DNA of 64,000 nt, from NCBI RefSeq assembly GCF_027570195.1, contig NZ_JAKMUZ010000005.1:62001-126000 (forward strand). Reading direction: 5' to 3'. Below the pieces are notes generated by a model, which saw only the letters and a list, made by a program, of their open reading frames with translations, searched no databases and had not been told where the DNA came from. The position numbers were made by a program, and so were the translations under genes. Positions 1 to 8,691 of this stretch are shown piece after piece (position 1 is the first letter of the stretch; every line of letters starts with the position of its first letter). This DNA comes from Corynebacterium yonathiae. Lineage in GTDB: Bacteria; Actinomycetota; Actinomycetes; Mycobacteriales; Mycobacteriaceae.

Positions 1-424
1 TTTTTCCGGCTGAGCCCGTCACCCCGACGATATCTAGGCCTTGTTCGGCGGTCAGGCGGCGGGTAACTTCCCGCGCGATATCGGATAGCGCCTGCACCAC
101 CGCGGCGGCAGAGCCATCCTCGTCATGGGCATAGATATCCGCGTTGGCAGCATCGCCAGTAATGCGGCCCTGGGGCTTGACGACGACCGCCGGAACTCCC
201 ACCGGCCGCGCAGCCAGCACCGCTACAGCGCCTTGTTCGATAGCCTTTTCTGCAAAATCATGGCCATCCACGCGGGCGCCGGGAAGGGCAAGGAAGAGCC
301 CTCCCTTAGTCACCTTGCGGGAATCAAACTCGATAACCCCGGTAACGCGCTGGTCCGGGTCGGCCACGCAATCAAGGCTGCCGCCGGTGATCTCGGCTAT
401 ATCGGCAAGAGAAAGTGGAATCAT
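1..424 (-). CDS. murF: MurF, UDP-MurNAc-tripeptide:D-Ala-D-Ala ligase (N-terminal part only)
   Basis: MurF adds D-Ala-D-Ala to UDP-MurNAc-tripeptide, the last cytoplasmic step of the nucleotide precursor pathway. Only about the first 140 codons are present; the window edge cuts the gene at the ATP-binding loop (G-V-T-G-S-A-G-K). The start reads M-I-P-L-S-L-A-D-I-A-E-I-T-G-G, typical of the family, followed by the substrate-binding segment with D-S-R-K. The ATG lies two bases after the murE stop (TAG-AC-ATG), so the two genes are almost certainly translationally coupled in the dcw operon. The call rests on the order murE-murF and the recognisable N-terminal domain; the catalytic and C-terminal domains are outside the window. 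Confidence 0.93.
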   Translation of the reverse strand, partial: MIPLSLADIAEITGGSLDCVADPDQRVTGVIEFDSRKVTKGGLFLALPGARVDGHDFAEKAIEQGAVAVLAARPVGVPAVVVKPQGRITGDAANADIYAHDEDGSAAAVVQALSDIAREVTRRLTAEQGLDIVGVTGSAGK

Positions 425-426
425 GT

Positions 427-1962
427 CTACTCCTTCGCATCCCCAAGGCTATCGCGGTGCAAGTTTCCGGCCAGCTTTTCCTCGATGGCGCGGGCCATCT
501 CCTCGCGGTCATCAAAGTGCAAGGTCTTTCCGTTAATAAGCTGCCCCACTTCGTGGCCTTTGCCGACGACGATGACGGCATCCCCCGGCCCAGCCCAATC
601 GACGACCTCATCGATGGCACGGGCACGAGAGCCTACCTCGCGGATATCGCCCTGCGGAGCAGCTTTACGAGCGCCCTCCATGACCGCAGCGCGAATAGCG
701 GCGGGATCTTCTGAGCGCGGATTGTCATCGGTAACCACTGTGAGGTCAGCGCGGCCGGCTGCGGCTGCGCCCATGATGGGACGTTTGGAGCTATCACGGT
801 CACCGCCGGCGCCGACGACGATGCCGACCCGGCCCTTGGTCCCCTCTAGCTGGCCGCGCAGGGTGTCGAGCACCGCGGCGATGGCTGCTGGCTTATGGGC
901 GTAGTCCACCACGGCCACAAAGTCTTGGCCCCGGTCAATACGCTCCATACGGCCGGGAACGGCGACCTTTTCTACACCTGAGAGGAACTCCGCCGGATCC
1001 TCTCCTATAGCTGCGGCCATGCCCAATGCTAAGCAAGCATTGGCGATATTGAACTCGCCAGGCAGCGGCAGCCGGAAGGTGAAATCGGCACCGTCGTAGT
1101 TCAAGGCTACCTCTTGGGCGCCGGTGGCTTCGGTAGCGGTTTGGTGTGCGGAAATCGTGGCTGCAGTCCCCTGAGTGGCCACCGTGGTCACGGAATGACC
1201 GGCGCTTTTGGCGACGCCGCGCATGCGCTCGCCCCACTCATCATCGATGCAGATAACTGCACGCTCGGCGGCCTGCTCCCCGGCAAAAAGCTTCGCCTTG
1301 GCCTGGAAGTAGTCCTCCATAGTGGGGTGAAAGTCCAGATGGTCCTGGCTTAAGTTAGTAAACCCGCCTACAGCAAACCGAGTTCCGCGCACGCGTCCCA
1401 ACTCCAGCGCATGCGAGGACACCTCCATGACAACGTGGGTAACGCCCTCGTTTTTCATGCGTGCGAATAGCTCTTGCAGGGTCGGTGCCTCGGGAGTCGT
1501 CAGCGAGGTAGGCACCGGGGTGCGGTTAATACGAGTGCCGGTGGTTCCGATAAGGCCCACGGAATGTCCGGCATGCAATAGCCCGGCCTCGAGCAGGTAG
1601 CTCGTCGTGGTCTTGCCCGAAGTGCCGGTCACACCGATGACCGTCAGGTCGCGGGTGGGGTGGCCATAAATCTCCGCGGAGATCGGGCCCAGCACGGCCC
1701 GAGTGTCTTCTACCACCAGGATGGGACGGGTTTCCTTGGCCTCGAGAAGCAGGTCGAGCCCGGCGGCGTCGGTAAGCACGGCCGCGGCCTGGGTATCACG
1801 GGCGAATTGCGCTCCGTGTACCCGCGTGCCCGGCAAAGCCGCAAAGAGGGCGCCTTCCGGCAACCGGGAAGAATCCAGCCCGCATGCGGAGACTTCCACG
1901 GAGGCATCACCAATGATGCGCCCGCCAGAAAGCTGGGCGAGAGTATCCAAAGAAACGGTCAT
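427..1962 (-). CDS. murE: MurE, UDP-MurNAc-L-Ala-D-Glu:meso-diaminopimelate ligase
   Basis: This cytoplasmic ligase adds meso-diaminopimelate to UDP-MurNAc-L-Ala-D-Glu using ATP. The 511-residue protein has the ATP loop G-T-S-G-K-T-T at about residues 113-119. It also has D-N-P-R at 413-416, the Mur ligase signature for diaminopimelate rather than lysine, which fits the DAP-type wall of corynebacteria. The ATG is preceded by a ribosome site (TAGGAG) that overlaps the ftsI stop codon 9 bases upstream, indicating coupling to ftsI. Length and domain order are normal for the family. Both neighbours, ftsI and murF, belong to the same wall/division operon. Confidence 0.97.
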   Translation of the reverse strand: MTVSLDTLAQLSGGRIIGDASVEVSACGLDSSRLPEGALFAALPGTRVHGAQFARDTQAAAVLTDAAGLDLLLEAKETRPILVVEDTRAVLGPISAEIYGHPTRDLTVIGVTGTSGKTTTSYLLEAGLLHAGHSVGLIGTTGTRINRTPVPTSLTTPEAPTLQELFARMKNEGVTHVVMEVSSHALELGRVRGTRFAVGGFTNLSQDHLDFHPTMEDYFQAKAKLFAGEQAAERAVICIDDEWGERMRGVAKSAGHSVTTVATQGTAATISAHQTATEATGAQEVALNYDGADFTFRLPLPGEFNIANACLALGMAAAIGEDPAEFLSGVEKVAVPGRMERIDRGQDFVAVVDYAHKPAAIAAVLDTLRGQLEGTKGRVGIVVGAGGDRDSSKRPIMGAAAAGRADLTVVTDDNPRSEDPAAIRAAVMEGARKAAPQGDIREVGSRARAIDEVVDWAGPGDAVIVVGKGHEVGQLINGKTLHFDDREEMARAIEEKLAGNLHRDSLGDAKE

Positions 1963-1971
1963 ACTAAGCTC

Positions 1972-3912
1972 CTATTGTGCCCGCAGGGTCAACCGCGGCG
2001 CTGGTTTCGAAGTCGGAATATTGTCTCGGTTCAGCAGCCAAGAGGCGATGTCTCGGAAAATCGGGGCTGCCGATTGGCCGCCACCCCCATTGTCCTCCAC
2101 GCCGGACTTCGGCTCATCCAACATGACGGCAACGACAAAGCGCGGATCATCAGCCGGGGCGATGCCAGCGAAGGTAATCCAATAAGCGGAATTCGAATAC
2201 GCCCCGGTATCCGGATCAACCTTCTGAGCTGTACCGGTCTTGCCGGAAAGCTGATAGCCCTTGATCTGCGCATTGGCAGCCGTGCCATTTTGCAGGCCGG
2301 CATCATCATCTTGGAAGACGGCACGAAACATATCCACCGTGGTCTTAGCGGTCTCCGGGCTTACCACCTGTGTCTTTTCCGGATCCTCTAGCTTTTCTTC
2401 CTTGCCATCTGGTCCCTTCACCGAGTCAACGATACGCGGCTCGATGCGCTCGCCACCATTGGCCAAGGCTTGATAGACGCTCGCCATCTGCAAAGTAGTC
2501 CAGGACTGGCCCTGACCAATGGGCAGGTTGGCAAAAGTACCGCCGGACCATTGCTCCAAATCTGGGATGCTGCCGGCCGACTCGTTTGGCAGCTCCACGC
2601 CGGTGGTGTTGCCCAAACCAAATTTCTGCAGGTAGTCCGCGTACTTTTCCTGGCCCAGCTTATCGGCAATCATCAAGGTGCCCACGTTGGAGGACTTACC
2701 AAAAATACCGGTGGTGGTATATGGCTCGGTGCCGTGTTCCCAGGCGTCATTAACCGTCACGCCGGCCATATCGATGGACCCCGGAACTTGGTGTACCTCG
2801 TCCGGGGTGGTTACGCCCTCCTGCAAGGCAGCAGCCGCGGTAACTACCTTGGCCACTGAGCCTGGCTCATATGGGTGGGAGACGCTGCGGTTTTCAAAGT
2901 CTTTGCCCTCATCGAGCTGATCCTCAATATTTTTATTGGGATCCACGGTGTCGGTATTGGCCATGGCGAGGACTTGTCCGGTTGCGGCATCGAGGACCAC
3001 AGCTTCTGCGCCAGAGGCCTTGGAATTGGTCTTCGCCTTTTCCAGCTTCTGCTGCACGTAGGTCTGCAGGTCTAAGTCCAAAGTAAGGGTGACATCACGG
3101 CCGTCAACGGTATCAACAACGTCTCGCAGGGTGCCCGGAATAACCTGCCCATCAGCAGAAACATCCTCAGTGGACTGACCATCGATGCCGGTCAGTTCCG
3201 TATCGCGGGCAGCTTCGAATCCGAACTGGCCGTGGCCGTCCATTGACACCTTGCCTACGACGTTTTCACCAATAGCACCGTTGGGATATTGGCGGATGTC
3301 TTGGCGGTCTGCAGCCACGCCGTGATACTTATTGGCAATCTCTACGGCTACATCCGGATCGACGTTGCGCACCAGCACCTCGTACTGGGTATCGGCCTTC
3401 AACTTATTTAAAATGTCGTCCTTTTCCACCTTGGAGGTGGAGGCTCCGGAATCCTCAATCATCTTAGGGATCCCCTCAGACATGTCTTTGAGGGTATCTT
3501 CCATTTTCTTGGTGAGAAAGCTGTCAAGCTTCTTGTCATCCATGCCCTCTGTCGAGCCATCATTCTGGGCCTCGATTTCGGCCTTATCCTTCAGCTCATC
3601 GCGCAGGCGGGTAGGAGAAACAGTCAAGGAGCGAGACTTCATCGTATACGCCAAGCGCTGGCCATCGCGGTCTAGAATCTCTCCCCTGCGGGCTGGCTCA
3701 ATATAGACACGTTCGCGCTGGGTTACTGCCTTGGCGGAAAGATCTGGGCCCCAAACAAGCTGCACCCAAGCCAAGCGGCCGGCGAGGACAACCATTGCTA
3801 CAAGCACCACGGATACGATGATGCGCAGACGTTTGCGCATCATTTTCTTTTGCGGCACCGTGGAGCTGGTAGAGCGGCGCGGGCGGCGCCTAGCCTTACT
3901 TGGCGTAGTCAC
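1972..3912 (-). CDS. ftsI: FtsI/PBP3-type septal transpeptidase
   Basis: A class B penicillin-binding protein of 646 residues that cross-links septal peptidoglycan outside the membrane. A basic, Arg-rich cytoplasmic tail of about 30 residues is followed by one membrane segment (about 31-52), a dimerisation/pedestal domain and the transpeptidase domain. Catalytic motifs are visible: S-V-A-K with the nucleophile Ser352, S-S-N at 407-409 and K-T-G at 558-560. The chain ends soon after the transpeptidase domain and I see no PASTA repeats. Within the pedestal, about residues 110-175 form a charged, Lys/Asp/Glu-rich insertion. The start is a GTG; an AGGGAAGG sequence lies somewhat far upstream. A 126-base gap separates it from ftsL. 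Confidence 0.96.
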   Translation of the reverse strand: MTTPSKARRRPRRSTSSTVPQKKMMRKRLRIIVSVVLVAMVVLAGRLAWVQLVWGPDLSAKAVTQRERVYIEPARRGEILDRDGQRLAYTMKSRSLTVSPTRLRDELKDKAEIEAQNDGSTEGMDDKKLDSFLTKKMEDTLKDMSEGIPKMIEDSGASTSKVEKDDILNKLKADTQYEVLVRNVDPDVAVEIANKYHGVAADRQDIRQYPNGAIGENVVGKVSMDGHGQFGFEAARDTELTGIDGQSTEDVSADGQVIPGTLRDVVDTVDGRDVTLTLDLDLQTYVQQKLEKAKTNSKASGAEAVVLDAATGQVLAMANTDTVDPNKNIEDQLDEGKDFENRSVSHPYEPGSVAKVVTAAAALQEGVTTPDEVHQVPGSIDMAGVTVNDAWEHGTEPYTTTGIFGKSSNVGTLMIADKLGQEKYADYLQKFGLGNTTGVELPNESAGSIPDLEQWSGGTFANLPIGQGQSWTTLQMASVYQALANGGERIEPRIVDSVKGPDGKEEKLEDPEKTQVVSPETAKTTVDMFRAVFQDDDAGLQNGTAANAQIKGYQLSGKTGTAQKVDPDTGAYSNSAYWITFAGIAPADDPRFVVAVMLDEPKSGVEDNGGGGQSAAPIFRDIASWLLNRDNIPTSKPAPRLTLRAQ

Positions 3913-4038
3913 AGTCCAATGTCACCTTCCCTATTTCCGCCACATTTTCTTGCGTGTATTGATTGTGCCCTACAAAAGTGAGAATGCCCGCGCCACCACG
4001 CACGAGCATCAGCATTTTCACCGAATATTCTTCCTTAG

Positions 4039-4842
4039 CTACTCGGCGCGGCTGGCATATGGCGCACGCGCGGGAAGGTTGGGGCGCGCATTGTCCTGAG
4101 CGGCACCCGCATCCGCATTGTCCGCCTCACGACTCGAGTTTCGGTCCCCTGCGTCGCCACCGCGACTGGTGCGCTGCTGGCCTTGCGGCACCGCATTCAA
4201 AGAGTCCGACATTCCCTCAGTATCCTTCGGGTCACTCGATGCCTGGCCCGGACGGATTGGCTCGCCATTGACGTCAATGAGCTTTTCCGTCTCCGGGGTG
4301 CCTTCGCGCTTGTCGACGATCTTTCCATCGGCGCCGACTTCCGCAATTCCCGGCTGCTTGGGAATGGCCATGCCCATTTCATCCGCGCGGCGTGCGATAT
4401 CCGCAGAGGAGCTGAGGTTCTCGGCATCGCGGTTGAGAGTCTCAATCTGGTTATCCAGTTGGGAATCCTGCACGGTGAGCTGCTGAATGGCAAAGGTTTG
4501 TTTGGTAGACAGGCCAGACAGCCACATTGCTAGGACAACGCCGGCAATGAGCAGCGTAAAAACAATAACAGCCAGACGGGTAAAGAGTCCGTTCTTTTTC
4601 GTCTGCGGCTGTAGCTGACGACCACGGAAGCTAACGACCTGCTTTGAGCCTAGACGCTTGGTGCTACGGTGCGGCACCCGAGTGCGACTCGGGGCGCGTT
4701 TGGTACTAGGACGCTCGCGTAGCGCAGTCGGGGCTCCGTTATCGATTCCGGTGGTGAAGTCTCGGCTGGCGCCCATGGTGCGAGTGGCCTCTCTGTCGCG
4801 GCTGTCAGTCTTTAGGTTGTTTCGGCGTGGGATCGTGCTCAT
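4039..4842 (-). CDS. ftsL: FtsL-like division protein
   Basis: Small bitopic protein of 267 residues at the position of ftsL between rsmH and ftsI. The first 85 residues are basic and Arg/Lys/Ser-rich with no obvious fold. A membrane segment spans about 88-110, followed by a heptad-like stretch (about 115-150) typical of FtsL/DivIC coiled coils. The C-terminal 90 residues are low-complexity, rich in Asp, Ser, Gly and Arg. FtsL scaffolds FtsB-like partners and FtsW/FtsI in the divisome. Its ATG overlaps the rsmH stop (ATGA), so the two are coupled. Primary sequence conservation of this family is poor, so the assignment relies on topology and position. Confidence 0.82.
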   Translation of the reverse strand: MSTIPRRNNLKTDSRDREATRTMGASRDFTTGIDNGAPTALRERPSTKRAPSRTRVPHRSTKRLGSKQVVSFRGRQLQPQTKKNGLFTRLAVIVFTLLIAGVVLAMWLSGLSTKQTFAIQQLTVQDSQLDNQIETLNRDAENLSSSADIARRADEMGMAIPKQPGIAEVGADGKIVDKREGTPETEKLIDVNGEPIRPGQASSDPKDTEGMSDSLNAVPQGQQRTSRGGDAGDRNSSREADNADAGAAQDNARPNLPARAPYASRAE

Positions 4843-5879
4843 GACCTGCCTCCCGGCGGTAAGAATTCTGGCATCCCCTCGAGTCTTTCGACGGCACGAA
4901 CACGCACCGACGCGGCACGGGAGTTTTCCGCGATTTCCTCTTCGGAAGCCTTTTCTGCCCCGCGCGTGACAATCTTGAACTTAGGCGCGGTACCAGGAAG
5001 ATCCATCGGCAGACCGGCTGGCGTCTTGGAGGTAGTCATTTCTTTGAAGGCTGCCTTTACGATGCGGTCTTCCAAGGATTGGTAGCTCATAAATACTGCT
5101 CGGCCACCTACCGTAAGTGCCTGGCTAATGACCGGCAGGACATTTTCAATGGCTTCCAACTCGCGATTGACCTCCACGCGCAGCGCCTGAAAGGTCCGCT
5201 TGGCGGGGTGCCCACCGGTACGGCGAGTAGCAGCGGGAATGACATCATAAAGCAGCTCAACCAGCCGCGCGGAGTTAGCGAAAGGTTCCTTATCGCGCTC
5301 CTTTAGTACCGCCGACGCAATTTTTCCTGCGAAACGCTCATCACCATAGTTTTTGAGGATCCGAGCCAAGTCGCCATGCGAGTAGGTATTGAGCACATCC
5401 GCCGCGGTAATTCCGTGCGAGGGATCCATGCGCATATCTAGCGGCGCATCCGTCTTATAAGCGAAACCGCGATCTGCTTGATCGAGCTGCATGGAAGAAA
5501 CGCCAAGATCAAAAAGCGCGCCAGCAATACCAGAGCTGCGAGCTACATCGAAGATGTCACCCTCACTTTCCCCGATGGCGCTGCCCAACTCATCAAAGCG
5601 GGCATTGATCCCTAAAAAGCGATCCCCATAGGGAGCAAGACGTTCGGTGGCATTGCTCAGCGCCTGCTTGTCGCGATCAACGCCAATAACCCGGACATTA
5701 GGGAAAGATTCTAAGAAGTAGCGGGTATGGCCGCCGGCGCCCAACGTGGCATCGACAAGCACTGCCTTATCCCCCGCCGCTTCTACTCGAGGGCGCAAGA
5801 GATCAGCCATGCGCTCGCGCATGACCGGTACGTGGCCGTGATTACCCGCCACGTCATAGTTTAGGTCTTTAGTAGCCAT
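4839..5879 (-). CDS. rsmH: RsmH, 16S rRNA (cytosine-1402-N4)-methyltransferase
   Basis: SAM-dependent enzyme (MraW) that N4-methylates C1402 of 16S rRNA. The protein has the N-terminal G-H-V-P-V-M-R motif and the SAM loop D-A-T-L-G-A-G-G-H. Further on are [11 protein letters not shown] and [15 protein letters not shown], all characteristic of the family. I place the start at ATG 5879 (346 residues), which leaves a normal leader before G-H-V-P-V. An upstream in-frame TTG (5891) is possible, because G-rich ribosome-site candidates lie close to both codons. It overlaps ftsL by four bases. A leader of about 160 bases separates it from mraZ. Confidence 0.95.
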   Translation of the reverse strand: MATKDLNYDVAGNHGHVPVMRERMADLLRPRVEAAGDKAVLVDATLGAGGHTRYFLESFPNVRVIGVDRDKQALSNATERLAPYGDRFLGINARFDELGSAIGESEGDIFDVARSSGIAGALFDLGVSSMQLDQADRGFAYKTDAPLDMRMDPSHGITAADVLNTYSHGDLARILKNYGDERFAGKIASAVLKERDKEPFANSARLVELLYDVIPAATRRTGGHPAKRTFQALRVEVNRELEAIENVLPVISQALTVGGRAVFMSYQSLEDRIVKAAFKEMTTSKTPAGLPMDLPGTAPKFKIVTRGAEKASEEEIAENSRAASVRVRAVERLEGMPEFLPPGGRS

Positions 5880-5945
5880 GTCTCCCCGCAACCCCCTTTC
5901 TCATATTCCCGGACTCCCAGTGGCGGAAAGCATGCGAGTGCGTAT

Positions 5946-6016
5946 AGGGCCCTGTCCGAGGCAGGTTTCTGATATCGGGGAAGTACACCAGAATCATCCG
6001 CCTCGGACAGAGTCCT
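5946..6016. repeat. Inverted repeat between mraZ and rsmH
   Basis: Two 11-base arms, 5952-5962 (CTGTCCGAGGC) and 6000-6010 (GCCTCGGACAG), are perfect reverse complements separated by 37 bases. Allowing two mismatches the arms extend to 17 bases (5946-5962 and 6000-6016). They lie in the gap between mraZ and rsmH, inside the presumed dcw transcript, and would form a long-stemmed hairpin in the RNA. No T-run follows on the minus strand, so it is not a classical terminator. It could be an attenuator, an RNA-processing site or an operator. Function unknown. Confidence 0.7.
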
Positions 6017-6037
6017 TACACGCACTCTTGTGCAGAC

Positions 6038-6472
6038 TTAGAGCAAGCCTGCCAGTACGTCATCGGCATCCGCTGCCGAGTAAGCATCTTCAGTTTGCGA
6101 CTGGTACTCAGCCCATGCGGCTGCATCCCAAATTTCGAGAAAGTCCACTGAGCCAACCACTACGCACTCTTTGGACAAGTTCGCATATTCCCGATGCCCC
6201 GCGGACAACGTGATACGCCCATGCCCATCTGGCCGCTGTTCGTCCGCACTTGCTGCCAAGTTACGAATGAAAGCACGCGCTTCTGGGTTGGTTCGAGAAA
6301 CCGCCGCAGCCTTCCGTGCGCGTGCCGCAAATTCCTCCCGCGGGTACACGGCCAGCGAGTGGTCCTGCCCCTTGGTGACCATGAGGCCACCCGCGAGTTC
6401 ATCACGAAACTTTGCCGGAAGCGTAAGACGTCCTTTGTCATCGAGCTTCGGAGTGTAGGTTCCGAGAAACAT
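6038..6472 (-). CDS. mraZ: MraZ, dcw-cluster transcriptional regulator
   Basis: MraZ is a DNA-binding protein with two SpoVT/AbrB-like halves that binds repeated TGGG elements in front of its own operon. The protein begins [21 protein letters not shown], and the second half carries D-G-H-G-R-I-T-L-S, matching the two conserved D-x-x-G-R repeats. I chose ATG 6472 (144 residues) because family members begin exactly at M-F-L-G; a GTG at 6484 would add four residues but has the ribosome site directly against it. GGAAGGTGG upstream gives a usable ribosome site. The TGGG array at 6558-6591 lies in its upstream region. Confidence 0.96.
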   Translation of the reverse strand: MFLGTYTPKLDDKGRLTLPAKFRDELAGGLMVTKGQDHSLAVYPREEFAARARKAAAVSRTNPEARAFIRNLAASADEQRPDGHGRITLSAGHREYANLSKECVVVGSVDFLEIWDAAAWAEYQSQTEDAYSAADADDVLAGLL

Positions 6473-6557
6473 CCCGGCGTCCACCTTCCTTACTCGAAAA
6501 CTCCGGATTCTCTTACTTCAGAATCGAGACCCTTTGGCCCTTCTTTCCTCCGCTGCG

Positions 6558-6591
6558 CCCCACTCTACCCCACTTTCCCCCACCGAACCCA
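6558..6591 (-). promoter_or_regulatory. Array of four MraZ-type TGGG boxes upstream of mraZ
   Basis: Read on the minus strand, TGGG/TGGGG elements start at 6591, 6582, 6572 and 6562, with spacings of 9, 10 and 10 bases (seen on the plus strand as CCCA or CCCCA). Regular TGGG repeats at one-turn spacing are the known operator pattern of MraZ, and this array lies about 85-120 bases before the mraZ start. Autoregulation of mraZ and the dcw operon is therefore likely. The rest of the gap 6485-6865 is rich in C-tracts. A further TGGGG-N5-TGGG pair lies at 6835-6848 on the plus strand. No gene is seen in the gap. Confidence 0.75.
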
Positions 6592-6865
6592 TTTAAATCG
6601 GCGTGTTTCCCAGAACAATTCCGATTACCCGCAGCTAGACAGCAGTTTTTCCAGTGGGAAGAAATCCCCAAAAAGACCTTGACACCCCGATACAACTACC
6701 CCTCCCGCCCCACCCACACCACCAACATAAAGTGTCCCGCTGCCCTCACCAACCCCATATCCTGTGTTATCGAGGCCTTTTACTCCGACCCACGGGTCAG
6801 GCACCCCATGGCCGCCCAATTAGTTCTTCCCCAGTGGGGCAAAGTGGGAAATTTTGTAAAGGCAT

Positions 6866-6905
6866 AAAAAATCCCCCGGTCGGCCCTTAACGAGACCGTC
6901 CGGGG
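6866..6905 (-). terminator. Terminator of the DUF3040 gene
   Basis: On the minus strand CCCCGG at 6905-6900 pairs with CCGGGG at 6879-6874, with additional CGG/CCG pairing inside, and is followed by a run of Ts (6872-6866). This is a good intrinsic terminator 20 bases after the stop of the gene at 6926-7324. It separates that gene from the dcw promoter region. Confidence 0.8.
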
Positions 6906-6925
6906 TGAACTAGATAGAAATGGCG

Positions 6926-7324
6926 CTAACGCCCCTCAAAGCGGCGGCGGAAATTTTCTTCTAATCTGCCACTAACCCCACCACTGTGGGAAGAGGACTT
7001 CTTTGCACGGGCACTGGAATACTGATTCCGTACCGAATGGCCAGAGCCATCACCACGCAACATCCACACACCAGCGGCAAACATGACCAAAAAGCCAGCA
7101 ATGGAAAGCACAATAAACCAAAGGCTTTGCTGTGCGAGGGCAACGCCGCCGATGAGCATGCATAGGCCAACGACGATTAGCGCTATACCTCGCAGGGTTA
7201 CCGCACCGCCGGAGCCACCGAAAGACGTAGGCTCAGAAACGGAAGCGCCAAACTTAGGATCGTCAGCAAGTAACGATTCCTCAATTTCACGGAGCGTACG
7301 CTGCTCCTGCTCAGAAAGAGACAC
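6926..7324 (-). CDS. DUF3040 small membrane protein
   Basis: A 132-residue protein starting M-S-L-S-E-Q-E-Q-R-T-L-R-E-I-E, the signature opening of the actinobacterial DUF3040 family. The N-terminal 20 residues are acidic and helical. Two membrane segments follow (about 45-62 and 67-88), then a basic, Ser/Arg-rich cytoplasmic tail. The function is unknown. It has the same place next to mraZ in mycobacteria (the Rv2169c position), which suggests a link with envelope or division. Transcription runs toward mraZ but ends at the terminator at 6866-6905. TATATGT and TTATTC candidates for a -10 element lie in the 109-base gap upstream. Confidence 0.85.
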   Translation of the reverse strand: MSLSEQEQRTLREIEESLLADDPKFGASVSEPTSFGGSGGAVTLRGIALIVVGLCMLIGGVALAQQSLWFIVLSIAGFLVMFAAGVWMLRGDGSGHSVRNQYSSARAKKSSSHSGGVSGRLEENFRRRFEGR

Positions 7325-7433
7325 TGTTCCTCCAACTACGGATTGGGCTTCGGGCGGTAATAGTTCTACATATACTAACGCCCAGAATAATCAGTATGTT
7401 CCCCAAAAGGTAGTGAGCGCCCCCACGCAGTGA

Positions 7434-7865
7434 CTATGCAGCAAAAGAGCCAAAAGTGGTCTCCGCCTCACTTTCATCCAAAAACTGTGCGGCGAGCTGC
7501 ATGAGATCAAAGACAAACTCTTCACTCGGCACTTCATCCAAGCCCGACGCTACGCGTGCGCGGGTACGGGAATAGCCCTTAAAAGATTCAGCCCACCGCT
7601 TATCTTCCACACCAACAAGCGCTAGCCTGTCCCACGCGCTAGAGGGAAGACGGCGACGACGAGCCGCCGCAGATGCTGCTACTCGCGCCCCAGCGGTACG
7701 CAGGGCCGATTGGTATGCCACCTCTAAAGCTTGATCAAACCGCCCCTCGGCCGCATAACCGCGCGCAGCATCTAATAATTCTCGCGCCTGATAGAGAAAC
7801 CGGGCACGCTTGCTACCTTCACGACCAAGGGAATGGGTACGCGTTGCCGAAATAATCTGTGCCAT
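7434..7865 (-). CDS. SAV_6107-family HEPN-domain protein
   Basis: A soluble, mostly helical protein of 143 residues that I recognise as the actinobacterial SAV_6107-type HEPN family. A segment rich in Arg, Ala and Leu (F-L-Y-Q-A-R-E-L-L-D-A-A-R-G-Y) is followed by A-L-E-V-A-Y-Q-S-A-L-R-T-A-G-A-R-V. An Arg-rich patch then leads to an acidic C-terminal half. The start at ATG 7865 has a ribosome site (AAGGAC) at good spacing; a longer reading from 7934 would add 23 residues without a better signal. HEPN domains often act in RNA cleavage or nucleotide binding, but no clear R-x4-6-H catalytic motif is visible, so the role is unknown. Confidence 0.75.
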   Translation of the reverse strand: MAQIISATRTHSLGREGSKRARFLYQARELLDAARGYAAEGRFDQALEVAYQSALRTAGARVAASAAARRRRLPSSAWDRLALVGVEDKRWAESFKGYSRTRARVASGLDEVPSEEFVFDLMQLAAQFLDESEAETTFGSFAA

Positions 7866-8092
7866 TGCAATTGTCCTTAACTCAGTAAATAACGTCGATG
7901 AACTGCCCCTGACGCTAATGAGGCCATTGGACACCTCGCCCCTAATGGTAGTTCACATGTTCGAGTAGATCAATAGTAAGCGCTGCACATAAGATTTCAA
8001 CAGCTTTCTTGTTCGATCTATTATCACCTTTTCCGGCCTGCAGAGTGCACCCCACTTTTCCTCTACTGTGCACTTCTGGTGTCATAGATACT

Positions 8093-8647
8093 GTGAGCTT
8101 TGAAATTCGCCGCCTATCCCCGCCGGAATTCTCCCTGCTGGTCCCACAGCTGGTGGAAATCTATATCGAAGCAATGAACTACAATCCGACCATCTTGCAT
8201 AGCCGCATTGCTGGCTGGCGCAATGACCTGGTACGGGCCGGATTCGACGCTCAGATTGCCATTCATCACAACGAGATCGTTGGCGTGGCCTACGGGTTTT
8301 TAGGTTCGCCCGATAGCTGGTGGGATGCCGAGCTTCGCCGTGGCCTAAGACTGCAAGGCGGGCCCACCGAACAACAGTGGGAAATTTTACGCAGCTACTT
8401 TGAACTAGCGGAGATCCATGTCTTGCCGCAGTACCAGGGGCACGGCCTCGGCAGAAAGCTACTAGAAGCTTTATTGTGCAACGCCTCGGCGCGCTATGCC
8501 CTGCTGTCCACACCAGAAGTGCCGAACGAAGACAATGGTGCCTTCCGGCTCTACAGGTCCACCGGCTTCTTCGACGTTCTCCGGGGGCACCTCTACCCCG
8601 CTGACGCCCGGCCATTTGCCATTTTGGGCGCCGTGCTGCCGCTGTAA
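8093..8647 (+). CDS. GNAT-family N-acetyltransferase
   Basis: A 184-residue protein with a GNAT fold. It has a central acceptor-site region and the acetyl-CoA loop region I-H-V-L-P-Q-Y-Q-G-H-G-L-G-R-K-L-L-E-A-L-L (Q-x-x-G-x-G/A). Near the C-terminus is the conserved A-F-R-L-Y-R-S-T-G-F strand-helix. The substrate cannot be read from the sequence. It sits where mycobacteria have Rv2170. I place the start at GTG 8093, where the GNAT-like strand begins (V-S-F-E-I-R-R-L); an in-frame start at 8009 would prepend 28 unconvincing residues. It lies 44 bases before idsA in the same direction. Confidence 0.85.
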   Translation: MSFEIRRLSPPEFSLLVPQLVEIYIEAMNYNPTILHSRIAGWRNDLVRAGFDAQIAIHHNEIVGVAYGFLGSPDSWWDAELRRGLRLQGGPTEQQWEILRSYFELAEIHVLPQYQGHGLGRKLLEALLCNASARYALLSTPEVPNEDNGAFRLYRSTGFFDVLRGHLYPADARPFAILGAVLPL

Positions 8648-8691
8648 ACCCCTGTTATTTCTTGCGCACCCTAGCCGGTATCGTGTGGGGT

